Positions 15,511 to 21,963 of a DNA stretch of 31,615 nt are shown one piece after another. The notes beneath the pieces are model-generated. The model did not search any database. It saw only the letters and a list, made by a program, of their open reading frames with translations, and had not been told where the DNA came from. The position numbers were made by a program, and so were the translations under genes. Position 1 is the stretch's first letter. Each line of letters begins with the position of its first letter. The stretch is from Streptomyces sp. NRRL F-5727 (GTDB lineage Bacteria > Actinomycetota > Actinomycetes > Streptomycetales > Streptomycetaceae), in contig NZ_JOGX01000071.1 of assembly GCF_000719555.1 (NCBI RefSeq), positions 1 through 31,615 of the forward strand, in the 5' to 3' direction.

Positions 15511-16152
15511 CGGGTTCGGCGCGGCCGGGGCGAGGGGGCCGGCGGCGAGGTGGGCCTCGATGCGCGTGATGGTCCGGGCGTTGTCCTCGAACAGGTGCGC
15601 CTGCATGCCGACCGCCCGCGCCGCCTCGACGTTGACCGCGACGTCGTCGACGAACAGGCAGTCCTCCGGCCGCACGTCCAGGGCGGCGCACGCGGCGTCG
15701 AAGGCGCGCGGGTCGGGCTTCTCGATGCCGATCTCGTGCGAGTAGACGATCCGTTCCACCAGTTCGTCGAAGCGGTACAGCGTCGTCTCCCGCTCCCGGG
15801 CGCCGACGAAGCTGTTGCTGAGGATGCCCAGCCTGCAGCGTCCGCGCAGCCCTCGGACGTAGTCGATGAGCTCCTCGTTCGGTGTCCCCAGGTACTCCGT
15901 CCAGAGGTCGGCCATGAAGGCTTCGACCTGTGGGGCGTCGAGCTCCAGCCGCGACGCCACCGCTTCGTGCACGTCCCGCTCGCCGATGCCGCCGAGGCTT
16001 CCGGCCCGCCATATGTCGTGCATCCGCGCGTGCACGGTTCCTCGCGGCAACTCCAGGCGCTCTTCCCAGCGTTGCACCCATCCCGTGTCCGGCGTGAACT
16101 CCAGCACGCCGCCGATGTCGAGCACGAGGCAGGTCTGGGTCACGTCGGTCAT
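15466..16152 (-). CDS. HAD family hydrolase
   Basis: A protein of 228 residues. The nucleophile motif is VLDIGGVLEF (Asp12), with Gly replacing the usual second Asp, as in some YihX/epoxide-hydrolase-like HADs. Motif II is GILSNSF, motif III is the Lys of GIEKPDPRAF, and motif IV is FVDDVAVNVEAA. A haloacid dehalogenase-like or phosphatase activity on a small substrate is expected. The ATG at 16152 has AGGAGA upstream. The Pro/Gly-rich C-terminal tail (after about residue 205) overlaps the convergent gene. The tRNA gene lies 72 nt upstream on the same strand. Confidence 0.9.
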   Translation of the reverse strand: MTDVTQTCLVLDIGGVLEFTPDTGWVQRWEERLELPRGTVHARMHDIWRAGSLGGIGERDVHEAVASRLELDAPQVEAFMADLWTEYLGTPNEELIDYVRGLRGRCRLGILSNSFVGARERETTLYRFDELVERIVYSHEIGIEKPDPRAFDAACAALDVRPEDCLFVDDVAVNVEAARAVGMQAHLFEDNARTITRIEAHLAAGPLAPAAPNPSGGTRSGRPLPSGA

Positions 16153-16224
16153 GTGCGTCTCCTGTCGTCGGGGGAAGGGCGACCCATCCGCGCGGCCAGG
16201 AACCCCTCGGACTTGTTCGGCGGA

Positions 16225-16299
16225 CGGGGCCGACCGGATTCGAACCGGCGTCCTCGCGGTTTTGGAGACCGCGCGCGTCGACCTCTGCGCTACGGCCCC
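16225..16299 (-). tRNA. tRNA-Trp (anticodon CCA), atypical
   Basis: The minus strand folds as a complete cloverleaf of 75 nt. The acceptor stem is GGGGCCG/CGGCCCC, the D arm GCGC-AGAGGTCGAC-GCGC, the anticodon arm GCGGT-CTCCAAA-ACCGC with anticodon CCA, the variable loop GAGGAC, the T arm GCCGG-TTCGAAT-CCGGT, and G73. CCA is not encoded (GTCC follows G73). The T-loop TTCGAAT is canonical. The G1-C72 acceptor differs from the A1-U72 of ordinary bacterial tRNA-Trp, so this is probably a second, divergent tryptophan tRNA rather than the housekeeping copy. Confidence 0.9.
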
Positions 16300-16433
16300 G
16301 TCCGCCGGGCATCCTACGAGAACGCCCTGCGGGACATCTGGACGGCCGGTGGGACAGGAGTTCGCCGCACCCACTAACGTACGCGCGGGTAACACGTGGG
16401 CGACGGTGTCGCACGGGGTGAGGGGAGCGGGCC

Positions 16434-16919
16434 ATGGACCGGCAGTGGAGCCTGGAGGAGAGCGTGGTGGTCGACGCTCCGCCCTCGGTCGTCTACGGGT
16501 TGGTGTCGGACCTCCGGAACATGGGGCGGTGGAGCCCGGAGTGCCGGTCCGTGTGGGTGCTGCGGCCTCCGGCGCGGGCAGGTTCCCGGTTCGTCGGGTT
16601 CAACCGGCGCGGGCTGTTCGTGTGGCCGACGTTCGGACGCGTGACCCGGGCGCACGCGGACAGCGAGTTCGTCTTCGACATCAGCGCGTTCGGGCTGCCG
16701 ATCGCGCGCTGGGGCTACCGGTTCGAGCCGGCGGGCTCGGGCACGCGGGTCACCGAGTTCTGGCAGGACCTGCGGACCGAGGGGTACCGCGCCCGGATCG
16801 CCGTACTCCTCGGAGTGCTCTTCGCCGGAACCGACACCGCCCGCCGGGCGGAGGTCAACCGGGCCGGCATGCGCACCACCCTCGAACGCATCGCGCGGAC
16901 GGCGACCGCCGGGGCCTGA
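16434..16919 (+). CDS. SRPBCC (polyketide cyclase/START-like) family protein
   Basis: A protein of 161 residues with the SRPBCC opening ESVVVDAPPSVVYGLVSDLRNMGRWSPEC, a middle beta sheet (SRFVGFNRRGLFVWPTFGRVT) and the pre-terminal YRFEPAGSGTRVTEFWQD, ending in the long C-terminal helix. These form a helix-grip cavity for a hydrophobic ligand; some members are cyclases, others binding proteins. The ligand is unknown. The ATG has GAGGGGAG about 8 nt upstream. TAACGT at 16375-16380 could be its -10 element. It stands alone, convergent with the GNAT gene. Confidence 0.85.
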   Translation: MDRQWSLEESVVVDAPPSVVYGLVSDLRNMGRWSPECRSVWVLRPPARAGSRFVGFNRRGLFVWPTFGRVTRAHADSEFVFDISAFGLPIARWGYRFEPAGSGTRVTEFWQDLRTEGYRARIAVLLGVLFAGTDTARRAEVNRAGMRTTLERIARTATAGA

Positions 16920-16940
16920 GGGCCGGGCGCCCTCACCGGC

Positions 16941-16985
16941 GGCCGTCACCCGGCAGGCCGTCCCCCGGCGGGCCGTCCCCCGGCG
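16941..16985. repeat. 15-bp tandem repeat at the GNAT C-terminus
   Basis: Three 15-bp units, GGCCGTCACCCGGCA then GGCCGTCCCCCGGCG twice, encode on the minus strand the repeated GGRPA tail. The repeat is in frame with the protein. Confidence 0.85.
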
Positions 16986-17536
16986 GGCCGCGGACCGACA
17001 GGACGCGGACCGGCCGACGTGCGGTACAACACGCAGCGGCGCAGCGGACCTTCGGGGACGCTCGGGTCCTCGAAGTCGTCGGCGGGGTTCCGGGTCATGC
17101 CGATCCTGCGCATCACGGACTGGGAGCGGACGTTGCCGACGGTCGTCGACGCCAGTACCTCCGGCAGTCCGAGGACGTCGAAGCCGAAGGTCAGGCAGGC
17201 CCGGGCGGCCTCGGTGGCATAGCCGTGTCCCCATGCCGAGCGGGTCAGCCGCCAGCCGATGTCCACGCCCGCGAAGGGCATGTCGTCGCCCACCACGTCC
17301 AGGCCGACGCGGCCGATGAACGCGCCGGTGGCCCGCACCTCCAGGGCCCACCAACCGAAGCCCCGCGCCTCGAAGTCCGCCCGCATGCGCGCCACGACGG
17401 CGTCGCTCTGCGGGCGGGTGAGCGGGTCGCCGAGGTGTTCCCGGACTTCGGGGTCGGCGTTCATGGCCGCCCACGGTTCGAGGTCGGACTCGCGCCACCG
17501 GCGGAGCAGCAGACGTTCGGTGCGCAGTTCTGTCAT
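16946..17536 (-). CDS. GNAT family N-acetyltransferase
   Basis: A protein of 196 residues of the RimJ/RimL-like GNAT group: TERLLLRRWRESDLEPWAAMNADPEV at the N-terminus, IGRVGLDV, and the acetyl-CoA binding region with WRLTRSAWGHGYATEAARACLTFGFDVLG. It is completed by VLASTTVGNVRSQSVMRRIGMTR. It transfers acetyl from acetyl-CoA to an amine, perhaps a protein N-terminus or a small molecule; the substrate is unknown. The last 20 residues are a low-complexity tail built from a 15-bp repeat. No SD of strength is visible upstream of 17536. Confidence 0.9.
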   Translation of the reverse strand: MTELRTERLLLRRWRESDLEPWAAMNADPEVREHLGDPLTRPQSDAVVARMRADFEARGFGWWALEVRATGAFIGRVGLDVVGDDMPFAGVDIGWRLTRSAWGHGYATEAARACLTFGFDVLGLPEVLASTTVGNVRSQSVMRRIGMTRNPADDFEDPSVPEGPLRRCVLYRTSAGPRPVGPRPAGGRPAGGRPAG

Positions 17537-17578
17537 GCCGGCCAGCCAACGCGATCGGGGCTCGGGGTGTCGATCGGT

Positions 17579-18556
17579 TTACGGCGCTGTCGCGGTCCCG
17601 CAGGTCGGGTCGTCGATCGCGGTCACGGTGTACGGGGGCCGGCCCGGCGGCTCGTCGAGCTGGCTGTTGACGACGTAGAGGCGGCAGCCGTGTCTGGCGA
17701 GTGTGGTGGGCAGGTCGAAGGGTTCGTCCGTGAGGCGGTGGGTCACCGTGCCCGTGCGCAGGTCCTCGTCGAGCCGGGCGATGTAGACGCCGTGCGGGGC
17801 GCCGTAGTTGAGGACGGCGTAGAGGGTCCGGCCGCGCAGCACCATGCCGTCGGCGCCGAAGGACTGGTCGCCGAGGTCGAGTCGGCTGACGTCCTTGTCG
17901 GCGGTGGCGATCCGCCAGACGGCCTCGGTGCCGTTGGACGCCACGAGGAGGGTGGTGCCGGTCTCGTCGGCGACGATGCCGTTCAACAGCCAGTAGCGGG
18001 CCGGGAACTGGGGGAACGCGGCGCGGATGTCGAGCCACGGTTCGAGCGGACCGAGCGTGTCGCCCCGGAGCTCCGCCCGGTGGATGACCGGGTTGGCCCA
18101 GTCGGTCACGTACACGGCGTCCTTCGTCACGGCCAGGTCGTTGAGGTGGGGCGCGCCGAGCGGTCCGTCCTGGGCCGTGCGGGTGGCGAGGAGGCGCCCG
18201 TGGCGGTCGTGGACGGTCAGGGTCGCGCCTCCCACGGACAGGAGCCGGCCGCGCCGGTCGGTGTGCACGCCGAGGGTGCTGGGCCGGTCCGCGAGGCCGC
18301 GTGCCGGGAACGGCTTCAGGTCCGGGGCGCCGACGCGGCCCCGGTAGAGGGTGCCGAGGCCGTCGGAGGACACGTACATCGTGCCGTCGGGGGTGACCGT
18401 GATCCCTTCGGGCAGCACGCCGGCCTCGCGGGTGACGACGTACGTGTCGGGCAGTTCGCGCGCGCCGGCGGGGGCGGGCGCGGCGGCGAGGGTCGTGAGG
18501 AGGATGGTGGCGGCGAGGCAGGCGGTGCGGGTGGTGCGGGCGGGCATACGGCGCAT
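17579..18556 (-). CDS. Secreted SMP-30/gluconolactonase-like beta-propeller protein
   Basis: A protein of 325 residues from the ATG at 18556, which has GGAGGT 8 nt upstream; a second Met at 18547 is also possible. The N-terminus (MRRMPARTTR, hydrophobic core, APAPAGARE) is a Sec signal peptide. The rest has six-bladed propeller features: GITVTPDGTMYVSSDG, LNDLAVTKDAVYVTDW, LNGIVADETGTTLLVAS and SFGADGMVLRGRTLYAV. These match the SMP-30 / gluconolaconase superfamily, whose members bind divalent metal and hydrolyse lactones or esters. Exported; substrate unknown. It is divergent from the ArsR-like regulator at 18689, which may control it. Confidence 0.85.
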   Translation of the reverse strand: MRRMPARTTRTACLAATILLTTLAAAPAPAGARELPDTYVVTREAGVLPEGITVTPDGTMYVSSDGLGTLYRGRVGAPDLKPFPARGLADRPSTLGVHTDRRGRLLSVGGATLTVHDRHGRLLATRTAQDGPLGAPHLNDLAVTKDAVYVTDWANPVIHRAELRGDTLGPLEPWLDIRAAFPQFPARYWLLNGIVADETGTTLLVASNGTEAVWRIATADKDVSRLDLGDQSFGADGMVLRGRTLYAVLNYGAPHGVYIARLDEDLRTGTVTHRLTDEPFDLPTTLARHGCRLYVVNSQLDEPPGRPPYTVTAIDDPTCGTATAP

Positions 18557-18640
18557 CGGTGCGACCTCCGGCGGTAGTCGGCGCAGGGGCGGGGGTGGGT
18601 GTCGACAGGAGCGTGCCGGGCCCTCGTGCGGAGCGCACTG

Positions 18641-18662
18641 CCTTTCATCCCTGGGTGAAAGG
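18641..18662. promoter_or_regulatory. Inverted repeat operator candidate for the ArsR-like gene
   Basis: CCTTTCA-8 nt-TGAAAGG is a perfect 7-bp inverted repeat lying just upstream of the regulator's -10, in the divergent region shared with the secreted propeller gene. It is likely an autoregulatory operator. Confidence 0.5.
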
Positions 18663-18674
18663 GTCCGCCGGGCG

Positions 18675-18680
18675 GATAAT
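18675..18680 (+). promoter_or_regulatory. -10 box of the ArsR-like gene
   Basis: GATAAT ends 8 nt before the ATG at 18689 and no Shine-Dalgarno is present, so the mRNA is leaderless or nearly so. Confidence 0.5.
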
Positions 18681-18688
18681 CGGTCGGC

Positions 18689-19693
18689 ATGATCCGTCTT
18701 CACTTCACGGCCGCCGATCTGTGCCGGATCACGCTCGCTCCGGCGCCCAACGCGCTGTCGGAGACCGTGCTGAGCGTGCGGGCGGCGCTGGGGCCGGGGC
18801 CGGGGCCGCGCCCGGGTCCCCGTCCGCGGTCCGCCGTCCGGGAGTGGCGCCGTTCCCTGCCGGGCGGCGCGGTGGCGCGGGCGGGTGTGCTCGCCGAGTT
18901 GGTCGCCGGGGACGGCTTCGTACCGGACTTCCTGCTGCAGCCGACGGCCCCCGGCTTCGCCGACGGTCTGGCGGCGGCCGCGTCGACGCCGGCGGACCGG
19001 CTGGCACTGGATCTCGGCATCCCCGAGGTCTCCGGCTGGAACGGCGGTCTGGCCCGGCCGGGACGGTGGGCGCACGAGCTGGCGCAGGGGTCGCCGGCCG
19101 CGCTCCGCGCCCTGCTGGACGACGCCCGCCGCTCCTTCGAGTCGTCGGTGGAGCCGCTCTGGCCCCGGATCCGCCGCGACGCCCTCACCGACCGCGCGCT
19201 GCGGTCGGAGATGCTGCTGCGCGGTGGTGTCGACGCCCTGCTGACGACGCTCGGGACGACCTGGCGGTGGCAGGCGCCGACGCTGCACCTGCCGTCGGCG
19301 TCGACGTACGACATCCCGCTGTGCGGGCGGGGGCTGCTGCTCGTCCCCTCGTGGTTCGCGACGGGGCCGATGGTGATGTACCGCCCCGAGGCGGCGACGG
19401 TCCTCGTCTACCCGCTGTACGACTCCGGCGCCGCCGAGTCGTCCGACGAGCGGCCGGAGGCGCTGGCGGCGCTGCTCGGCGGCACCCGGGCCCGGATCCT
19501 CGGCCTGCTGCGCTCACCGGCCACCACGACGGCACTCGCCGAACGCGCGGCCGTCTCCCTCGCGGCGGCCAGCCAGCACGCGGCGGTCCTGCGGGGCGCG
19601 GGCCTGATCGACACGGTCCGTACGGGGACGGCGGTGCTGCACAGTCTCACGCCCCTCGGGCAGGCGTTGCTGGCGGGGGCGGCGGCCGTCTGA
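18689..19693 (+). CDS. ArsR-like winged helix transcriptional regulator
   Basis: A protein of 334 residues. The N-terminal 230 residues are of the DUF5937-like type found in large actinobacterial ArsR-family regulators (MIRLHFTAADLCRITLAPAPNALSETVLSV, VPLWPRIRRDAL-like segment, YDIPLCGRGLLLVPSWF). The C-terminal 90 residues form the winged helix: LLGGTRARILGLLRSPATTTALAERAAVSLAAASQHAAVLRGAGLIDTVRTG. The long N-terminal domain probably senses a ligand. Gly/Pro repeats around residues 34-47 come from a GC-rich stretch. It may repress itself and the divergent secreted propeller gene through the inverted repeat between them. Confidence 0.85.
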   Translation: MIRLHFTAADLCRITLAPAPNALSETVLSVRAALGPGPGPRPGPRPRSAVREWRRSLPGGAVARAGVLAELVAGDGFVPDFLLQPTAPGFADGLAAAASTPADRLALDLGIPEVSGWNGGLARPGRWAHELAQGSPAALRALLDDARRSFESSVEPLWPRIRRDALTDRALRSEMLLRGGVDALLTTLGTTWRWQAPTLHLPSASTYDIPLCGRGLLLVPSWFATGPMVMYRPEAATVLVYPLYDSGAAESSDERPEALAALLGGTRARILGLLRSPATTTALAERAAVSLAAASQHAAVLRGAGLIDTVRTGTAVLHSLTPLGQALLAGAAAV

Positions 19694-19715
19694 GCGTGTC
19701 CCCGCGTGAGGCGGA

Positions 19716-19746
19716 GCCCGGCCACCCGGGCAGGCCCCGCCGGGGC
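19716..19746. terminator. Two hairpins between convergent genes
   Basis: GCCCGG-CCAC-CCGGGC (19716-19731) and GCCCC-GCC-GGGGC (19734-19746) lie between the regulator's stop and the membrane protein's stop. They are good bidirectional terminator candidates without T-runs. Confidence 0.6.
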
Positions 19747-19747
19747 G

Positions 19748-20362
19748 TCAGGAGCCTGCCGTCGGGAGGCTCAGGAAGAGGTCGAAGTAGGTGCCGACCG
19801 ACAGGAGCAGCCCGAGGCCGCCCAGGACGGCCCCCGCGACGGCGACGGCGCGGACCCACACCGGACGCCGGGGCAGGGTCAGCACCAGGACGGCGACGAT
19901 CACGGCGAGGAGGGCGAAGACGCCGTTGACCAGCGCGGTGCTGTGCCAGGCGTCGCCGTAGATCTCGCTGATCTGCTGGGCGGGCGTGCCGCTCCCGGAG
20001 GTCTTGATCTGCCCGACGAGCGTCTCGCGTTCGGCGACGACCCTGCCGGTCCAGGTGCCGGTGAGGGCGACGACGGACAGGGCTGCCGAGACGACGGCAG
20101 CGGCGGCGGCGCCGACGCCGCCGGCCCCCGGCAGGGAAGCCGCGCCCTCACCCTCGTCCCGCGCATCGCCCTCGTGGCCTTCGTCGCCCTCGTCCCGCGC
20201 GTCGCCTTCGTCGCTCCCGTCGCTCCCTTCGCTCTCGTCGTCGTGCAACTCGTCGAGCGGCTTCGCGCCGTCGTCGACGGCAGCGTCCTCGACGAGGTCG
20301 CTCTCCGGGCGCGCTGGCGTCGCTGCCGTCGCCTCGGTCTTCTCGGTCGTCTTCGTGTCCAT
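19748..20362 (-). CDS. Membrane protein with acidic repetitive N-terminus
   Basis: A protein of 204 residues from the ATG at 20362; TAGCGT on the minus strand (20370-20375) ends 7 nt upstream, pointing to a leaderless mRNA. The first 72 residues are charged, with an Asp/Glu/Gly-rich block (EGDARDEGDEGHEGDARDEG) encoded by an imperfect 36-bp DNA repeat. About four transmembrane helices follow: GGVGAAAAAVVSAALSVVAL, LVNGVFALLAVIVAVLVLTL, VRAVAVAGAVLGGLGLLLSV and the C-terminal YFDLFLSL. A soluble loop holds QISEIYGDAWHS. I recognise no family; the role is unknown. Confidence 0.75.
   Translation of the reverse strand: MDTKTTEKTEATAATPARPESDLVEDAAVDDGAKPLDELHDDESEGSDGSDEGDARDEGDEGHEGDARDEGEGAASLPGAGGVGAAAAAVVSAALSVVALTGTWTGRVVAERETLVGQIKTSGSGTPAQQISEIYGDAWHSTALVNGVFALLAVIVAVLVLTLPRRPVWVRAVAVAGAVLGGLGLLLSVGTYFDLFLSLPTAGS
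20151..20222. repeat. 36-bp imperfect tandem repeat in the acidic N-terminus
   Basis: Two adjacent 36-bp units (20151-20186 and 20187-20222) start with the same CCCTCGTCCCGCGC and diverge toward their ends. They encode the DARDEGDEG-type block of the membrane protein and keep frame. Confidence 0.7.
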
Positions 20363-20372
20363 GCGGCGCACG

Positions 20373-20600
20373 CTAGGCGCCCCACATGAGAGCCGCCTTA
20401 AACCGGTCGCCCGATCCGCTCGGGCGGCGCGGCGAGGGTGCCGGCCGTTCTGGCGCCGTCATGATCGCGGCGGCCCCGGCGAAGGGGATCGCGGTGAACA
20501 GGCGGGCGCGCCGGCTCAGGGCCATGGGGAGCCATGGCGTCGCCGGCAGGCCGAGCACCGGCCCGCCGCCGAGCGCGGCGGCCGCCGCGAAGCCGGCCAC
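20373..20600 (-). other. Gene-poor stretch with a doubtful small reading frame
   Basis: The 315 bases between the membrane protein and the Rrf2 gene hold no clear gene. A 75-codon minus-strand frame (MAGFAAAAALGGGPVLGLPATPWL) has hydrophobic character and could be the relic of a membrane protein, but it has no ribosome binding site and abuts the upstream promoter region. Downstream of it (20634-20668) is the Rrf2 promoter and operator. Confidence 0.25.
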
Positions 20601-20633
20601 GCACGGCGCCGACCTCCCGGCCTTCGAAGGCCA

Positions 20634-20668
20634 TTGACACCTGAGACGGCTGTAACAGAAGCTGTTGC
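20634..20668 (+). promoter_or_regulatory. Rrf2 gene promoter with overlapping operator (site A)
   Basis: TTGACA (20634-20639) is followed after 18 nt by GAAGCT (20658-20663). The 18-bp sequence TGTAACAGAAGCTGTTGC (20651-20668), an imperfect inverted repeat with GTAACAG/CTGTTGC arms, covers the -10. The same motif recurs before the next gene, so it is probably the operator of the Rrf2 protein. Confidence 0.65.
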
Positions 20669-20686
20669 GACAAGGGGGTGGTGACG

Positions 20687-21115
20687 ATGGCGGCGAACAG
20701 CCGACTGACCATCGCGACGCACGCGTTGGCCTGGCTCGCGCTGGCGCGGCGCCGTGGCCAGGAGGTGCTCACCTCGGAGCAGGTCGCGGCGAGCGTCAAC
20801 ACCAACCCGGTGATCATCCGGCGCAGCCTCGGCGACCTGCGGCGAGCCGGCCTGGTGGAGGTACGTCACGGCGCCGGCGCGGGCTGGAGCCTGGCCCGCG
20901 CCCCCGAGCGGATCACCCTCCTGGAGGTGTACGACGCCGTCGACGCGCAGCCGCCGTTCGGCCTGCACCGCACCGAGCCGAACCTGGAGTGCCCGGTCGG
21001 CCGGGGCATCCGGCCCGCCCTGAGCGGGGTCTACGGCCGCGTCGAGGCCGCCCTGCGGCAGGAGCTGGCGGCGACGTCGATCGCGGACGTCCTGCGCGAG
21101 TCGCTGGCGAACTGA
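20687..21115 (+). CDS. Rrf2 family transcriptional regulator
   Basis: A protein of 142 residues. The ATG at 20687 has AAGGGGG 8 nt upstream; GTG at 20678 is possible. It has the Rrf2 winged helix (SRLTIATHALAWLALA, SEQVAASVNTNPVIIRRSLGDLRRAGLVEVRHGAGAGWSLARAPERITLLEVYDAV). Only one Cys (in NLECPVGRGIRPAL) is present, so it lacks the three-Cys Fe-S cluster of IscR, NsrR and RsrR. It more likely belongs to the non-cluster, possibly thiol-sensing group such as YwnA or SaiR. It likely represses itself and the NIPSNAP gene through the two matching operators. Confidence 0.88.
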   Translation: MAANSRLTIATHALAWLALARRRGQEVLTSEQVAASVNTNPVIIRRSLGDLRRAGLVEVRHGAGAGWSLARAPERITLLEVYDAVDAQPPFGLHRTEPNLECPVGRGIRPALSGVYGRVEAALRQELAATSIADVLRESLAN

Positions 21116-21165
21116 CCGAAGGCCGACGGGCGTTCGCACCGCCGGCCGGTCGCCATGCCGCTTGT

Positions 21166-21183
21166 TGTAACAAATTCTGTTCC
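21166..21183 (+). promoter_or_regulatory. Operator before the NIPSNAP gene (site B)
   Basis: TGTAACAAATTCTGTTCC matches site A at 13 of 18 positions, including TGTAACA and CTGTT in the same register. It lies 25 nt before the NIPSNAP start, where a repressor would block initiation or elongation. Confidence 0.65.
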
Positions 21184-21208
21184 AGCAATCGAACGAGGAG
21201 CAAGAGTG

Positions 21209-21946
21209 GTGGAAGCCCCGTGGTGTCCCGTCGTCGAACTGCGGCAGTACACACTGCGCCCCGGACGCCGAGACGACCTGATCGACCTGTTCGACCGGGA
21301 GTTCGTCGAGTCCCAAGAGGCAGGGGGAGCAGCCCTCTTGGGACAGTTCCGCGACCTGGACGACCCCGACCGGTTCGTCTGGCTCCGCGGCTTCGCGGGC
21401 ATGGCTTCCCGCACCGAGGCCCTGGAGCGCTTCTACGGCGGTCCGGTCTGGGCGGCACACCGCGACGAGGCGAACGCGACGATGATCGACTCCGATGACG
21501 TGCTGCTGCTCCGGCCCGCTTCGGCGGCCGGCGGGTTCCCCGTACCGGTCGGCACCCGGCCCGCCCCCGGGGAGCCGGCGCCCCTCCCACCATCGCTCGT
21601 CCTCGCGACGATCTGGTACGGACACGGTCCGTTCGACGCCACGTTCGTCGAGTTCTTCGAGGAGCGCGTACGCCCGGTCCTCTCCGAGACCGGCTGCGAG
21701 CCCCTGGCGTACCTCCAGTCGGAACACGCTCCCAACACCTTCCCCGCGCTGCCGGTACGGCTCGGCGAGGAGGTGTTCGTCTGGTTCGCGCGCTTCACCG
21801 ACGAAGCCCACCTCGACCGGCATCTGGAGCGCTTGGAGCAGGCGGACCGCTGGCGCGAGGAAGTACTGCCGACGCTCTCCGCACGTTGGGCGAGGGCGCC
21901 GCAACGCCTTCGGCTGGCACCGACCCGTCGTTCGACGCTGCGGTAG
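21209..21946 (+). CDS. NIPSNAP family protein
   Basis: A protein of 245 residues from the GTG at 21209 (GAGGAG 8 nt upstream); GTG at 21206 is equally in frame. It opens with VVELRQYTLRPGRRDDLIDLFDREFVESQEAGGAALLGQFRDLDDPDRFVWLRGFAGMASR, the NIPSNAP ferredoxin-like fold. A second, weaker half of the same kind follows (VLATIWYGHGPFDATFVEFFEERVRPVLSETG and VFVWFARFTDEAHLDRHLERLEQ). Dimeric alpha/beta-barrel proteins of this type include small-molecule binders and cofactor-free oxygenases. The activity here is unknown. It is the presumed target of the Rrf2 regulator next door. Confidence 0.87.
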   Translation: MEAPWCPVVELRQYTLRPGRRDDLIDLFDREFVESQEAGGAALLGQFRDLDDPDRFVWLRGFAGMASRTEALERFYGGPVWAAHRDEANATMIDSDDVLLLRPASAAGGFPVPVGTRPAPGEPAPLPPSLVLATIWYGHGPFDATFVEFFEERVRPVLSETGCEPLAYLQSEHAPNTFPALPVRLGEEVFVWFARFTDEAHLDRHLERLEQADRWREEVLPTLSARWARAPQRLRLAPTRRSTLR

Positions 21947-21963
21947 CGCCCACGGAGGTCGGC

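Noticed and set aside
15866..18577. A 903-codon plus-strand frame
   Set aside because: It spans the tRNA, the SRPBCC gene in a wrong frame and the antisense of the GNAT and propeller genes. It has no coherent domain.
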